Part shown: positions 21,994 to 33,121 of the stretch, piece after piece
Layout of the letters: each line of letters opens with the position of its first letter
Position numbering within the stretch: position 1 is the first letter of the stretch
Assembly: GCA_026119935.1 (NCBI GenBank)
Contig: JALRMH010000014.1
Span: 496,001 to 560,000, forward strand
Direction: 5' to 3'
DNA length: 64,000 bases
Source: Endothia cerciana
Taxonomy: Eukaryota > Ascomycota > Sordariomycetes > Diaporthales > Cryphonectriaceae
Made by a program: the position numbers and the translations under genes
The notes under the pieces: model-generated
The model's input: the letters and a program-made list of their open reading frames with translations, nothing else
The model's database searches: none
Told to the model about the DNA's origin: nothing

Positions 21994-22286
21994 GAGAGAC
22001 AACTTGTGGGACTGCTCGAGGGGGCCCGGCTGAGGGAGGCAAGAGGGGTTGTTCCTGCAAAGAGAGAACCTACCGCTTTCCGTCCTCGGCTCGGCGACGG
22101 TGACCCTGACCATCCAGTTCTCCCAGCAGACCTCCTCGTCGCCCTTGTACCACATCTTGCGCCGCCGCGTCTTCTCCATGAACTGGACCGACACCTGGCC
22201 CCGGCCCCCCCCCCTCTCCACCCCGGCCGCGGTCGGGGCGCCGCCGCCCACCCCGAGGAACGCGCCGATGACAGCCACCGCCCGCC

Positions 22287-22324
<38 letters not shown>

Positions 22325-22995
22325 TGCGGGAGGGGCTGCTGGTGCTGCTGCTGGTGCTGCTGCTGGCCCTGGTGGGCGGCCGGGCCGGGGGCGGTGGGGG
22401 AGTCGAGCTCGCGGACAAGGGCGGCAGTCCGCGCGTCGATGAGGGTCTCGAGCTCGGGCACGGCGACGTAGGGGAGGGTCAGGTCGAGGACCTCGTGAGT
22501 CTGTGGGGTGATGGTAGGGAAGTAGCGGTGGAAGAAGATTGTGTGGAGGATGCCTTTTTTTTTTTAAAAGGGAGACTCTGGTCGTCAGTGAGGAAGGGCC
22601 TGGCTGAGACCGCAGGGTGTGAAGGTGAAAGGAGAGCAGGTTGGAGGTGATGTCGGGGAGGAAGAAGGATGGGGGGCGGGGGGGCGGGGGGTGCGTGTGG
22701 TATTGGGAAAGGGTGCCAGACGGAACAAGCCCTGTGGTAATGATATAGTCCCGGGCAGCGGTGAATGTGGTTTCTTGTTGTGCCGGGACAGGAGGAAGGG
22801 CGAGGCTAGGGGGACAAGGCTAGGTCGGGCGAGGCTGCAAGGCTGCAACCAAGAACTGCCGCGCGCGCGATAGGAAACCAGGACAAACCCACCACGGACG
22901 ACATCGCGGACGGACGCGGGGTCGGCGAAGGCGTCAAGGATGAACTCCCGCGGTAACCTCGGCTCCGGTATCTTCTCCATCCTGGGAGCGTTCAT
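21621..22995 (-). CDS. ATG101: Autophagy-related protein 101 (Atg1/ULK complex subunit)
   Basis: HORMA-domain subunit of the Atg1-Atg13 initiation complex that starts autophagosome formation; it pairs with Atg13. Three exons: 22995-22893, 22553-22074 and 21886-21621, giving 282 aa. Introns are 339 nt and 187 nt. Family features are a start reading REFILDAFADPASVRDVVRG, then ILHTIFFHRYFPTI, then the core VSVQFMEKTRRRKMWYKGDE followed by CWENWMVRV, matching the ATG101 block around the conserved Trp residues (the WF finger region cannot be confirmed). A helix reading VMKIITSVNTYKDHIPPI and PFPYSI follow. Oddities are a Gln-rich insert (22280-22390) in the HORMA core and a Gly/Ala/Pro-rich tail, both absent from animal ATG101 (218 aa). 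Budding yeast has Atg29/Atg31 instead, so this fits a filamentous fungus. Confidence 0.88.
21947..21987. repeat. CT dinucleotide microsatellite inside ATG101 intron 2
   Basis: About 19 CT units on the plus strand (GA on the sense strand) in the middle of the 187-nt intron. Confidence 0.85.
22288..22322. repeat. CTG repeat encoding poly-Gln in ATG101
   Basis: CAG-type run on the coding strand, encoding about 11 consecutive Gln. It lies within a larger Gln/His/Pro insert. Confidence 0.85.
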
Positions 22996-24384
22996 CTCGG
23001 TCTCGAGGGCCTCACTGGGGGGATCTGTATCAGGGAGGAAGAAGGGTGAGTAGAGGCTGTGACAAGACTGCTGCTGCTCTTGTTTCGACGGGTCGTGAGG
23101 TGTGGCACGGCGATGACGATGGCTGCCGCGCTGCGCTGCGGTACGATCGGGGTAAGTACAGTAAGTAATGCGGCTATAGTGGGGGAGGGGCAAACACTGG
23201 GGGCACCATTGCATCCTTGCACTGCGTATGCATAATCTCAGGGGCCAGCAACCCGAACCCTGGTGACTTCATCCTCCACCACGGGGGGGGGGGGGTAAAT
23301 GACAACATTAATCAGGATCAGACTATGTATGACCACGATAATGCATATGACTTCAGTACAGGTCCCTAGCAACAATTCCCTCGGTCAGAAACAGGTTGTC
23401 GTCGTGGGGAAGCTTCTAAGAAAGTCTTACAGCGGTGCTACGTCCAGCTGCAGTACTATAGTCTACACACAAGGACCGAGGATGGGCTCTTAGTAGACAT
23501 GACGAGGAGGTTTTGAATATTCCGTATTCAGATGGAGATACTATAGTAGCCAAAGACTTCAGGCGTCCGGCGTGCTCGAGGCAGGCATAGCACGCACGCA
23601 CTATCATCTGTTGACACCCCCAGGGCAGTGACCGTGGTCAAGCTATGCATATATATGTGTGTGTATACATATATATATATCTGTCCGTATTCACTGCGGG
23701 ACCAGAAGGACCACCTAGGAAATGCTTCCCCATCACGCACAGGCGCAGTGAAGGCTACAGGGTGGCATGTTCCCGCGCGGCTCGGAGACCAAGTTCGGAG
23801 GCGTCGATATACAACACACCTCTCCTCAGTGCGGTGCTCTTCTGTAGGCCGGCCCCGGTGAGGACCATGGTTTATCATCAACATGCCCACATCCTCAGCA
23901 CGGGCTGGGTCCGCGGCCCTGCTCACCTTGCGCAGCTACTCACATGGCCATCCACGAGCGGCCCCTGGGAGGCGAGAGCGTGGCTACACCGGATCGATGC
24001 CGTAAGTCTCCCAGATCCATCCCCCTTCTTCTGGGCCGGGCAGGAACCTGACGAACAGCCTCGGACCGGGTAGCACCAACGGCATGGACATCATCGGCCT
24101 GGAGGGTTGCACGGCCGCAGATGACTATGCTGCTTTTTATAACCCTCTTTATCTCAAGAACCCATGCGTTGGGGTCAACACCGGCGAGGGAATCTACACT
24201 GTTCATTACTTGACGGCAGACGGACCACGACGGCGACCCAGGCAACAATCACCACCACCCTGGATTGTGTAGAACTTCTGTATTGATATGAAACACAATA
24301 GACGCACAAACGAAAAGTCGGGCTCCTCCGCACCCTTGTTCAGCTTGAGCCTCCTTCGCATACTACAACTCTTCGACCTGTCTA
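22996..24384. other. Intergenic: ATG101 upstream region and PAN1 downstream flank
   Basis: 1.4 kb with a run of 12 G (23283-23294) and a GT/TA microsatellite near 23653-23681. Short open frames show no family resemblance. Confidence 0.5.
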
Positions 24385-24861
24385 TCACTTTCGACCATCC
24401 GAAACCCAACCGTGCCTCTCGAGCCCATGCTCGTCGCAGAACTTCATCAGCGCCATGCTGAGGGAATTACCGGCAGATAACATCCTGGTTCGAAAGCTGA
24501 AGCTGAAATATTCATTCTCGTCCTCGCCCTTGCCCTCGTCCACTTTGGTAGTGTCTTCGGCCGAATACCCACTCGAACCTGGAGGTGACGACCTGCCCTG
24601 CTCTATTTCCTCCTCTTCACTCGCCTCACCATCATTCACGAGCTTACACACCTCGTCAACAAAACTCAGATAACCCTTGGTCTGCGTTGCCTGCTCAGGA
24701 CTCGAGTCAGGTTCGATGTTTTGAGACCTTGCAGAACGTATAAGCTTGTCAATTCCAGAAAGAGGTGTGACCTGGTCCCAGTCTGTATTCCATTCCTCCC
24801 CTTCCTCGCCAACTACACCGTTCCCTTGCTTCTCAATCCCCTTCACACGATCGCCATCACA
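24385..24861 (-). other. Open 158-codon extension in frame after the PAN1 stop
   Basis: Directly after the PAN1 TAG (24864-24862) the same frame stays open for 158 codons to 24385. The encoded sequence is acidic, contains an EEEE run, and ends with a segment reading MALMKFCDEHGLERHGW. The only in-frame ATGs are close to the end, so it is not a normal separate gene. Candidates are stop-codon readthrough, an alternative PAN1 3' exon, or a chance open frame. Codon choice looks coding-like (many purine-starting codons). Confidence that it is translated is low. Confidence 0.3.
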
Positions 24862-27800
24862 CTAATCCAACACTCTTCCCGCAACAGCCGCCTGACTCTT
24901 ATCCTTCGTCGTCGCCTTCTTGAGTGCCCTGCCCGCCTGGATCTCACCCAAGAACCCAGCTGGTCTGCCACCTGCAGCCGGTGGGCCCGATGGCAAATCT
25001 CCTGGCGCCGGGCCTGGAGGCGGTGGAGGCGGTCCCATCCCGGGCATCGGCGGGGGTGGCGGGGGGCCAGGGGGAGCGCTTGCAGGCGACGCCGCGGGCA
25101 TTGGTGGAGGCGGGGGAGGAGCAGCTGGCGAAGCACCCGGCATTGGCGGAGGCGGAGGCGGCGCGGACGCACCGCTCTCCGGCATTGGTGGCGGAGGTGG
25201 TGGAGCGGCTGGTGCGGGAGAGTCCGTGGTCTCGGGAGCCGGGGCAGGGACGGGCGGGGGTGGAGCGGCAATAGGAGAGCTCTGCGCCGGAGAGCCGACT
25301 GACTTTTCACCCATAGAGGACAAGGGACGAGGAGGTGCCATTGTGCCGAACAGGATGGACGCTAGTGCAGCTGCGCTACCACCCCCGGGCCGGTCGTCAT
25401 CGTCAGAGTCCTCGTCATCCTTCTCGTTGTCACTTCCCCAGTCGTCGCTATCGGCCCGCTTGCGAATGAAAGGCTTGGGAGGTCCAGCTGGTTCTTCAAC
25501 AGCTGGAGCTGGAGTAGATTTAGCCTCCTGCTGCATGCGCAGGAAGGGGTTGGTAGACTCGGCAGGTGGTGGAGGCGCTGGGGCAGAGGGGGCATCGGCT
25601 GGAGGTGCGGGCGGGTCGGAGGTCTGAGACATCATCCTGTAGAATGGATTACGGCTCTCCGTAGCCTCTCCAGGCGAGCTGACAATGGTTGCAGGCGGCG
25701 GTGGAGCAGCAGGAGCAGCTGGTGCCTCGGACTTGGGCTCCAGTTCCTGGCTGGCAAGCGTGGGAGTCGAGGCCTGAGGCGTGATTTGCTGTGGACCCTC
25801 ATCATCGTCAGATGAATCCTCGTCGTTCATAGCCTCGAGCTGGCGCTGAAGCTCCTCTTCACGCTTGCGAGCAGCCTCTATCTCAGCACGACGCGCAGCA
25901 AGCTGGGACTCCTTCTCCTTGGCCTCGGCAAGCGCAGCTTTCTTCTTGCGCTTCTCTTCTTCCTTCTTGAGCTTGCCCTGTCGGACTTGCTCCTCGAGAG
26001 CCTTGAGACGCGCATCAGCAGCCTCACGCTCCCGAGCAAGATCATCCTCTTGCGCATCCGCTTGTTGCCTGCTTCGATTAGTACTAGCTCTCAAGATCAG
26101 ATCAGGGTGGACATACTCGAGCTCGAGTCTCTCCCTCTCTTCCTGCGCACGTTCTTTCTCAAGGCGCTCTTCCTCAGCCTTCTTGGTAGCAGCATCCTCT
26201 TCCGCACGCCTGGCAGCACCGTCGTCGGCCTTCGGTGCAGCCTTTCTGCTGGGTGGCGCAGGCGGTGGCTTTCTGCCGTCAGACTTGGGAGACGCAACTG
26301 GCGCAGGGACGCCCATCTCTTGATCAATGCGAGCCTGACGCTCTGCATCACGGCGCGCATCCTCTTCCTCGACGGCACGAAGCTTTGCTGCTCGCTCGGC
26401 ACGCTCGCGCTCCATGCGCTGGGCAGGGGTCTCGCCGGGCTTGCTCGGGGCCTTGATACCAAGAGCAGCAAGCCGCTCTGCCATACGTTGCTCTGCCTGC
26501 TGTCGGATGAACGCGGTGCGCTCCTCCGGAGTTTTGTACGCGCCGTACGAGCCTCCACCAGTTTGCGTCGCAGTGCGAGACGTCGTGGCTGGGCCATCGA
26601 CATGAGCCGGGGCTGCAGCTCCAGCTGCACGAACAGGCTCACTGGCAGCGGGCGCGGCTCTGCTGCGATCCTGATTGCGGACACGAGCAGATCTGCTCTC
26701 GCGCTGGAGATCAAAGATGAAGTCTCGAACCTCGTCCTCAACTCCAAGGGCATCTTCCCATCTACGCCTCTCATGCTCGCTCGTGGAGTCCTTTGCGCCT
26801 TCCTTGAGAGCATCCTCGATGCCCTTGGAGAAGTCCCGGACGCTCTCCTCTACGTCACGAACCATGCGCTCATTGTTCTCCTTCTCAGTCCTGATCTTCA
26901 GGTTCTCTTCCTCCAGGCGCTTGGGTGCATCACCATCGTCATTAGTGATCTCGATCTTCTTGCCCGTGAGGGCAGCCGTGCGTTGTTGCATCATAGCCTT
27001 AGCCCGAGCCTTGAGTCGGTCAGACTCGGTGACAGTACCGCCTGGACCAGTACCGACGATCGTACTGGCGCTGCCTGGGTGAGCCTTGGCATCCTTCAAG
27101 CGGAACAGCTCCAGACGGGCGTCCGCAATGGCCTTCTCGGTCTTCCTGACCTGTGACGCAAGCTCAGGGATCTTGTCGGTCAGGTTCTGAAGCTGACGCT
27201 TAAGAGAGCGTCTCTCAGCGTCCGAATCGCCGCTGACGAGCTGAGTATCAGGATGGGCATCAATGTCCTCCTGGATTCTGCGGATCCGGCGGTAGAGTTC
27301 CTCAGCCTCGCGGCGATCTCTACGATCCAGAATATCGTCCTCTTCAAGGTTCTTCTCATCCTTGAAGTCCATCGCATCGAGCATGACCTGCTTCTCCCGG
27401 ACCTTCTTGCGCAGCTGGTCCAGAGTCATCTCCTCATTGGAACCCACAGATGCAGGCGAGTCCGGACGAGGGGAAGAAGCGCCTCCGATCCTGCGACGAG
27501 CACTAGACCTGTAGCCAACAGAGTCGTCATTGTTTTTGAAGACAGTCGCATCCTTGCGACCGCCGCTGCCGCTGCCAGCGCCCCCGCGGAAAGAGTGATT
27601 CTTCAGGTAGCTGACACCAGTCTTCTGAGGGAGCAAGGCAGCACCGGAATTCTTCCGGAACTCGGATTCATCATTCAGCATGCTCTTCATATGGCTGATG
27701 GATGAGGTGAGGTTCCTTGTCGAGGGCGGCACCAGCTCGGGAGGCAGCTGGTTGGGGATGGGATATCCATTCAACTTGCGGTAGATCAAGTGCATAGCGA

Positions 27801-29379
27801 CCGCGAACTCGTCCAGGTTCAGCCGACCCTTGTTACCACTGTCGGCCAGGGTCCAGATCCGCTCTAGATCAGGCTTATCAAGTCCGCTCTGACCCATGAT
27901 CTCGATGGCTTGGTCACCTCCGATGTAGCCCTTGTGGAGACCGTCCCATGCCCGGAACAGCTGGTCATACCTCGTCTTCTCATCCTTGGTGATAGCCCAC
28001 GGAATGACTGCGTTGCCTTGCAACCCGGCGGTGGTGTAGTTGCCCTGCTCACGGCCTTGCTGAGGCATCATCTGGGCTTGTAGAGCGTCGATATTGGGCA
28101 GGCCAGAAGCCGGAGTGTTCACAAGTCCCCATTGACCAGGCATTCCGGTCGGCTGCGCGTTCAGAGGTGCCGCCATACCACCGCCAGATCCATATCCTGT
28201 GGGCATCGGAGGCATTGGCGGCCGTGGCCCGTTGTACCCCGTGGCCTGAGGGGCTCCAGGAAACCCAGTCTGCTGCGGCTGTAGACTCTGAGACTGACCC
28301 ATAAATCCGGTCTGCTGGGTAGGAAAGCCCGTCATCTGGCTCTGCAGCAGCTGAGAGTTGGACGACTGGGGCTGTGGTGCCTGGATCGTGGGTATGGAAG
28401 GAGTGTTCGCTCCACCGCTGGCGGCTTCTTCGGCTGTGTTGAAGTTGATAATGTCGACCATACTAGAGACCTCATTCTTGATCACTTCAGGCAGCTGGTT
28501 GGGAATCGTTCGTCCGGTCATTTTCAGGTTGCAAAGGTACATGGCCAGCGCGAACTCGGGGAAGTGGAGCTGTCCGGATCGTGTAGTGTCTGCGAGTTGC
28601 CTTTACGCGCAGGGTTAGCTCTTGTCTTCTCCTCCTTTAAATGCCCTCCTCTCCGGTCACGACTTACCAGATATTCGACAGTGAGTCTCCGTCCAGCCTC
28701 GACCTCAGCAGCAGGTCTCTCGCCTTCTCGCCCGACATGGTCGTCCCATTTTCTCCCACGGCCTGCCTGAACAGTGTCTCGAACTTGGACTGGTCCGCCG
28801 CCGTGATGAAGCTCAACCGGATGTTCGGGATCTTGCTCGACTTGGACGCCGGGGCGCTGCTAGCAGCAGGAGCCGCGGTGCCCCCGGTGCGGAACGACGC
28901 AGCCATCTGGCTAAAGCCCGTCGGCTGCGGCTTCATGGGCGACGGCGCCGGTTGGGCCGCTGATTGCTGCTGCTGAGATGGCGTTGGGCCGACATTGAAA
29001 CCGGTCGGCTGCGGCTGCTGCTGCTGTTGCTGGCTGAACTGGCTCTGGAACTGCTGAGGGATGGCAGGGACGGGCGGGGGCGCGCCAGTCTGGAATGCTT
29101 GTTGCTGAGGGGCACCAGTCTGAAATGGCTGCTGCTGGGGGGCACCGGTCTGGAAGGGTTGTTGCTGGGGAGCGCCGGTCTGGAAGGGTTGTTGTTGCTG
29201 GGGAGCGCCGGTCTGGAAGGGCTGCTGTTGAGGGGCAGGCTGGCCCGGGAAGCCGGTGAACTGAGCTTGGAGCTGGGGAGCCTGGGCTTGCGGCTGCTGG
29301 ATGCCCGGATAGCCTGTGTACTGCTGCTGTAGAGGAGGCGCTTGACCGAAGCCCGTGGGCTGGGGGGCGAAGGGGCTCG

Positions 29380-29413
<34 letters not shown>

Positions 29414-29509
29414 CTGCTGGCCGGGCTGGCCGAACGAGCTCCCAAACTGCTGCTGGCCAGGCCGGAAGCTACTGCCGCCGCCCAGGAAGGAGTTGGACTG
29501 GGAATACAT
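24862..29509 (-). CDS. PAN1: Actin cytoskeleton-regulatory complex protein Pan1 (EH-domain endocytic scaffold)
   Basis: Scaffold of the Pan1-Sla1-End3 coat complex that promotes clathrin-mediated endocytosis and activates Arp2/3 at the cell cortex. Exons: 29509-28668, 28600-26117 and 26068-24862, giving 1510 aa. Introns are 67 nt and 48 nt (the latter with a perfect TACTAAT branch site). Domains in order: a Gln-rich N-terminus with about five tandem QTGAPQQQ-type repeats; EH domain 1 (about residues 210-310, including DGDSLSNIWQLADTTRSGQL); a linker with TGF motifs; EH domain 2 (about 480-580, including LADSGNKGRLNLDEFAVAMH). Then come a long charged coiled coil (about 670-1180), a Pro-rich region and a C-terminal WH2 actin-binding motif (FLGEIQAGRALKKATTKDKS). 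It ends AGRVLD as Pan1 usually does. The start is the ATG opening MYSQSNSFLG. Confidence 0.93.
26069..26116 (-). other. 48-nt in-frame intron of PAN1
   Basis: GTATGT donor, TACTAAT branch site and CAG acceptor, giving a textbook intron whose length is a multiple of three and which has no stop in the reading frame. Splicing gives LELE-QQADAQ; retention would insert 16 residues plus a changed junction into the coiled coil. Confidence 0.75.
29080..29235. repeat. Tandem QTGAPQQQ-encoding repeats in PAN1
   Basis: About five units of 24-33 bp encode PFQTGAPQQQ variants. The third-base differences show that the copies are not all recent. Confidence 0.8.
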
Positions 29510-30453
29510 CTTAACGTTCGTGGTCGCCGTCAATACGCCGAGGGCGTCGAAAGGAGAGGAGGTTCGTGACGGTCTGTCTCCCAGGGGTTTAAGAGTCGTG
29601 GGTGGGTGGGTGGTGGCGGGTGGTCCAAGTGGTCGATTGGTGGATCTGGCGTAATTAACGGTCTGGAAATAACGGAAAGAATACTGGCATCGAATGTAAG
29701 AGAAGAAAAAGACTACGACAGCAAGCAAGAAAGACGGTGCTCTATTGACGGCTGCCTGCCCGCAAGGAAATCACTTGCAAGCACCACGCGGCCGAGATAA
29801 CGTTACGGAACTGGAAGAGACGATGTCGTGGAAATGAGGTAGGTCCAGGTTATGATTTGCAAGGCAGCACGACCCGACCAGCATCTTTCAGTTGGAGAGT
29901 AGCGAGGTCGTCTTGCGTCGACCCTTTCCCAGCTTGGGTTAGCGCTGCCTCCCATCTGTACTATGTAACCGCCGCCCAAGGTTCAGGCCAGCCCCACAGG
30001 AAGCCAGGAGGCTCAAGTCAAGGTTCGTGCATTGGGCTTCACGTATCATCTACCTTCGAAACACCTTTTTCCCAGGTTTCATTGCCACTTGGACCTCTTT
30101 CAGCGCTTTTCGAATGTGGGAACTATTTCCTCGTTCATCATCTACAAAGTATACTTGTCTACGCCGTGCAAACCTGCGAGACACCTCAAGATGCTCCCGC
30201 AAACCGTCTCCTAGAGATGCCATCAGGAAATGGTATTTTACATGCCCGTCAAAGGAGACGGGGCCCCGACCCGCCATCATCCCAGACAATTACTTCTCCG
30301 GCGCTACTGCTTTCACGTGCCGCCGTGTTCGCAGCGTGGCACACACCACTGGGGATCAGTGCCCTCCCCTTGCTCCAGATAGGAACTGCCATCAGCCTGG
30401 ATCGGTCTGGGAATAGATCCTTCTGTGCATCCCCAATCCTCATCCGCCCATGT
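29510..30453. other. Intergenic: PAN1 upstream region
   Basis: 944 bp between the PAN1 start and the methyltransferase stop, both on the minus strand. It holds the PAN1 leader and promoter. No motif stands out. Confidence 0.5.
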
Positions 30454-32275
30454 CTACTGGGTAGGGATGGAGGGGAACAGGGATGCATTGGCCTCCTGCC
30501 AGCCCTTCAGGTCGAACTTGGCAGCAGACAGCGCACCAGACAGGCCAAAGTGGTTCTGGATGCCCTCAACACGGTGGGTTGAGTTGATGTTCTTGACCAG
30601 CGTGATCTGGTAGCAGGTAGCGCTACCTTGACGAGACGAGATGGTAGAGTAGGCAAGGAAGTACTCCCAGATCTGTTCCGAACGTCAGCGGGCCTAGTTC
30701 ACCTGTACGATGGACACGCGGGTGGGACTTACGCGGAACCATCTCTTGCCATACTTAGCGACGACCTTGTCCTGGTTGGCCATCCAGTTCCTGTACCACC
30801 TCCAGATGGTAGCCGAGTAGTGCACACCGATGGTGTCGATGTGCTTGATCTCGAAACCAGCGCCCTCGAGCTTGTCGACGAACCATCCCAGAGGGGTAGA
30901 GGCATCGGCACCAGGGAAGATGTACTTGTTCATGAACAGGCCCCAGACGAGATCCTCGTACTGCCAAGGCTTGCGCAGACCGGCGATCTGGAGGAAGAAG
31001 ACACCGTCGTCGTCCAGCATCTCGCTGACCTGCGTCAGAAACTTGTGGAAGTGACGGACACCGACGTGCTCAGCCATCTCGAGACAGGTGATCTTGTTGT
31101 AGCCGCCCTCGGGGACCGGGATGTCTCTGTAGTCCATGCACAGGATCTTGCTCTGCTCCTCGGGGATGCCGACCTTCCGGAGAGCGTTGTTACCCCAAGC
31201 AGTCTGGTTGCGGCCAAGAGTGACACCAGTGGCCTTCGCTCCGTAGTTGACGCTGGCGAAGCGGGCAAGCGTGCCCCAGCCACAGCCGATGTCCAAGAGC
31301 TTCTCGCCCGCCCTGAGGCCGATCTTCTCGCACACGATGGCCAACTTGTTGTCCTGGAGCTCCTCGAGACTCTCCTCCTTGTTGATATCCGAGATGATGC
31401 CGGAGGTGTAGATCATGCGAGGGCCGAGGAACCAGGCGTAGAAGTCGTCACCGCGGTCGTAGTGGTCACGAACCTGCTCCTCGTCTGTTGCGATGGATTG
31501 TCAGCGTTGGGTAGCCGACGGATACGAGCTTCGGCCCTAACCTACCCTGGGATCTGGTGTGCATGATGGCCTCGGGGATGAAACCGAGGAAGAAGTGCCT
31601 GATCAGACCGATGGTGAAGCGGAAGTTGGCCCAGTCATGTCTGTACTCCATGACCTCGAGGCAGTCGCCGTTGAAGTCGACGTCACCGTCAAAGTACATC
31701 TCGTGGAAGGTCTCCATGGGGATCTTGTTCTTGCCATGGTACTTGGCCTTGTCCTCGGGCTTCTTGAAGGTAAGGTAGTGCTCGACAGGGCGCCCAGGGA
31801 ATTTAGCCTTCTCATTCTTGCGAGGGCTGATGGCAGAGACGACGAGCCAGAAGCCTGCGATAAGAGGGATGGACGTCAAGAGGGCGAAGAAGATCGCGGT
31901 CTTGGTACCACCGCCAACCTTCCAGGCCAGCCAGTAGGGGGGCACGACGATGACGAGGCCCAGGGCGATGAGGGAGAAACTCTCGCTACCGGGGCCATCA
32001 GCCGGTAGGGGGGCATTCTTGATGGCGGGGTACTAGATGGGCGCAACATCAGCATGTAGTTCTATGGTTAGCGCACAGCCGCGCCTCCGTGCTGTGGCCT
32101 GAGGCTCGAGCTGTAGACGGCAGTGAAGGACGAGATTGGGGGGCAGTCCATGACATACCGAGGTGGTCCGCACGCCGCACTCCTCGAACTTCTCGAAGGA
32201 AGGGGTGGGAGCCTTGGGAGTCTCGATAAATTCGAACTCGGACTCGCTGCCGTTGGTGCTCTGAGGCTTCGACAT
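30454..32275 (-). CDS. Sphingolipid C9-methyltransferase (cyclopropane-synthase-like)
   Basis: SAM-dependent enzyme that adds the C9 methyl branch to the sphingoid base of fungal glucosylceramide; membrane-bound (ER by family knowledge). Four exons: 32275-32159, 32032-31546, 31484-30733 and 30672-30454, giving 524 aa. Introns are 126, 61 and 60 nt. After a short cytosolic N-terminus two membrane helices follow (about residues 58-76, FSLIALGLVIVVPPYWLAW; and 83-106). The catalytic domain has the CFA-synthase signature and the SAM motif LLDIGCGWGTLARFA near 264-278, then CLEMAEHVGV and FFLQIAGLRKPWQ. The length matches characterised fungal enzymes (about 515 aa). It is divergent from HTD2. These proteins matter for hyphal growth and defensin sensitivity in related fungi. 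Confidence 0.92.
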
Positions 32276-33121
32276 TTTGGCGACGGTGTTGCCTCGAAGC
32301 TATGAAGAGACCAAGCTGTATGAGGAGGGGGAACGGGGAAGGAGAACGGAAGGAGGAAGAGAGGAAAAAACAGAGCTCTGACCGCTGCTTGGAGGGTCCC
32401 GCGGGGCGTGCCGTGTCAGTCGGTGTCAGCCAGATATGCCGGAACACTTCCAAGCTTGAAAAAGTGGGAGGTGAGGTGTCCATGGAGAGTGGGCGGGTGG
32501 GCGCCAAGGGGAAGCTCTTGGGGGGAGACCCTGGGGACCTCAGTTGAATTGAGCTTGGTGATTGGCTGTAGCTGCTCCTAGCCCCTGTAAGGCGGGGTTC
32601 TGCGACGACCCGTCCTCCTAGGAGGCCTAGTCCCAGTGTCGAGGTCCTGCGCCTGGCCATACGTAGAAATTGAGGCATATAGGTCATCTCACAAATCCGA
32701 GAACTACATGCGACCCGGCCCACAGCATTTGACTGCTGGTCTTTTCCCATTGTCCTGGGATGTGCAGGATCCCCGTGTGGTCGCCCAGGGCAGATTCTCC
32801 CTTGCCTTGATAGGTAGTGGGACCTGGGACCTGCATATCACCAGCACCCGCGAGGTAGAATCTGTTCGAGGATGTCTTAGCAGGCCCAACAAGACTAAAA
32901 TAAACCCTGAACAGGAGAATCAAATCTACAGTAAACCAAACAGACGTATTAGAATCCACATCAAAAGAATAAAAAACCACCGCTCTGGTCACACCAGCTT
33001 CCGGGAGTGCAGTATCTCGAAGCTACGGCAGTTGACATCATCTCGACATTGCACTTCTTCAGCTCGACTCAATAAGCCAACCCTCCCTCAACACACACAC
33101 ACAACCTCCCACGATGCCAAG
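32276..33121. promoter_or_regulatory. Divergent intergenic region, C9-methyltransferase / HTD2
   Basis: 846 bp between two lipid-metabolism starts. No strong repeated motif was seen. The HTD2 frame stays open upstream to 32636, but only from a non-ATG codon and without family similarity. Confidence 0.5.

Noticed and set aside
25987..27156. 389-codon plus-strand frame inside PAN1
   Set aside because: It is antisense to the coiled-coil coding region; the absence of stops reflects the repetitive codon use of PAN1.
32636..33121. N-terminal extension of the HTD2 frame
   Set aside because: It opens only from a non-ATG codon, has no family similarity, and would bury the mitochondrial presequence.
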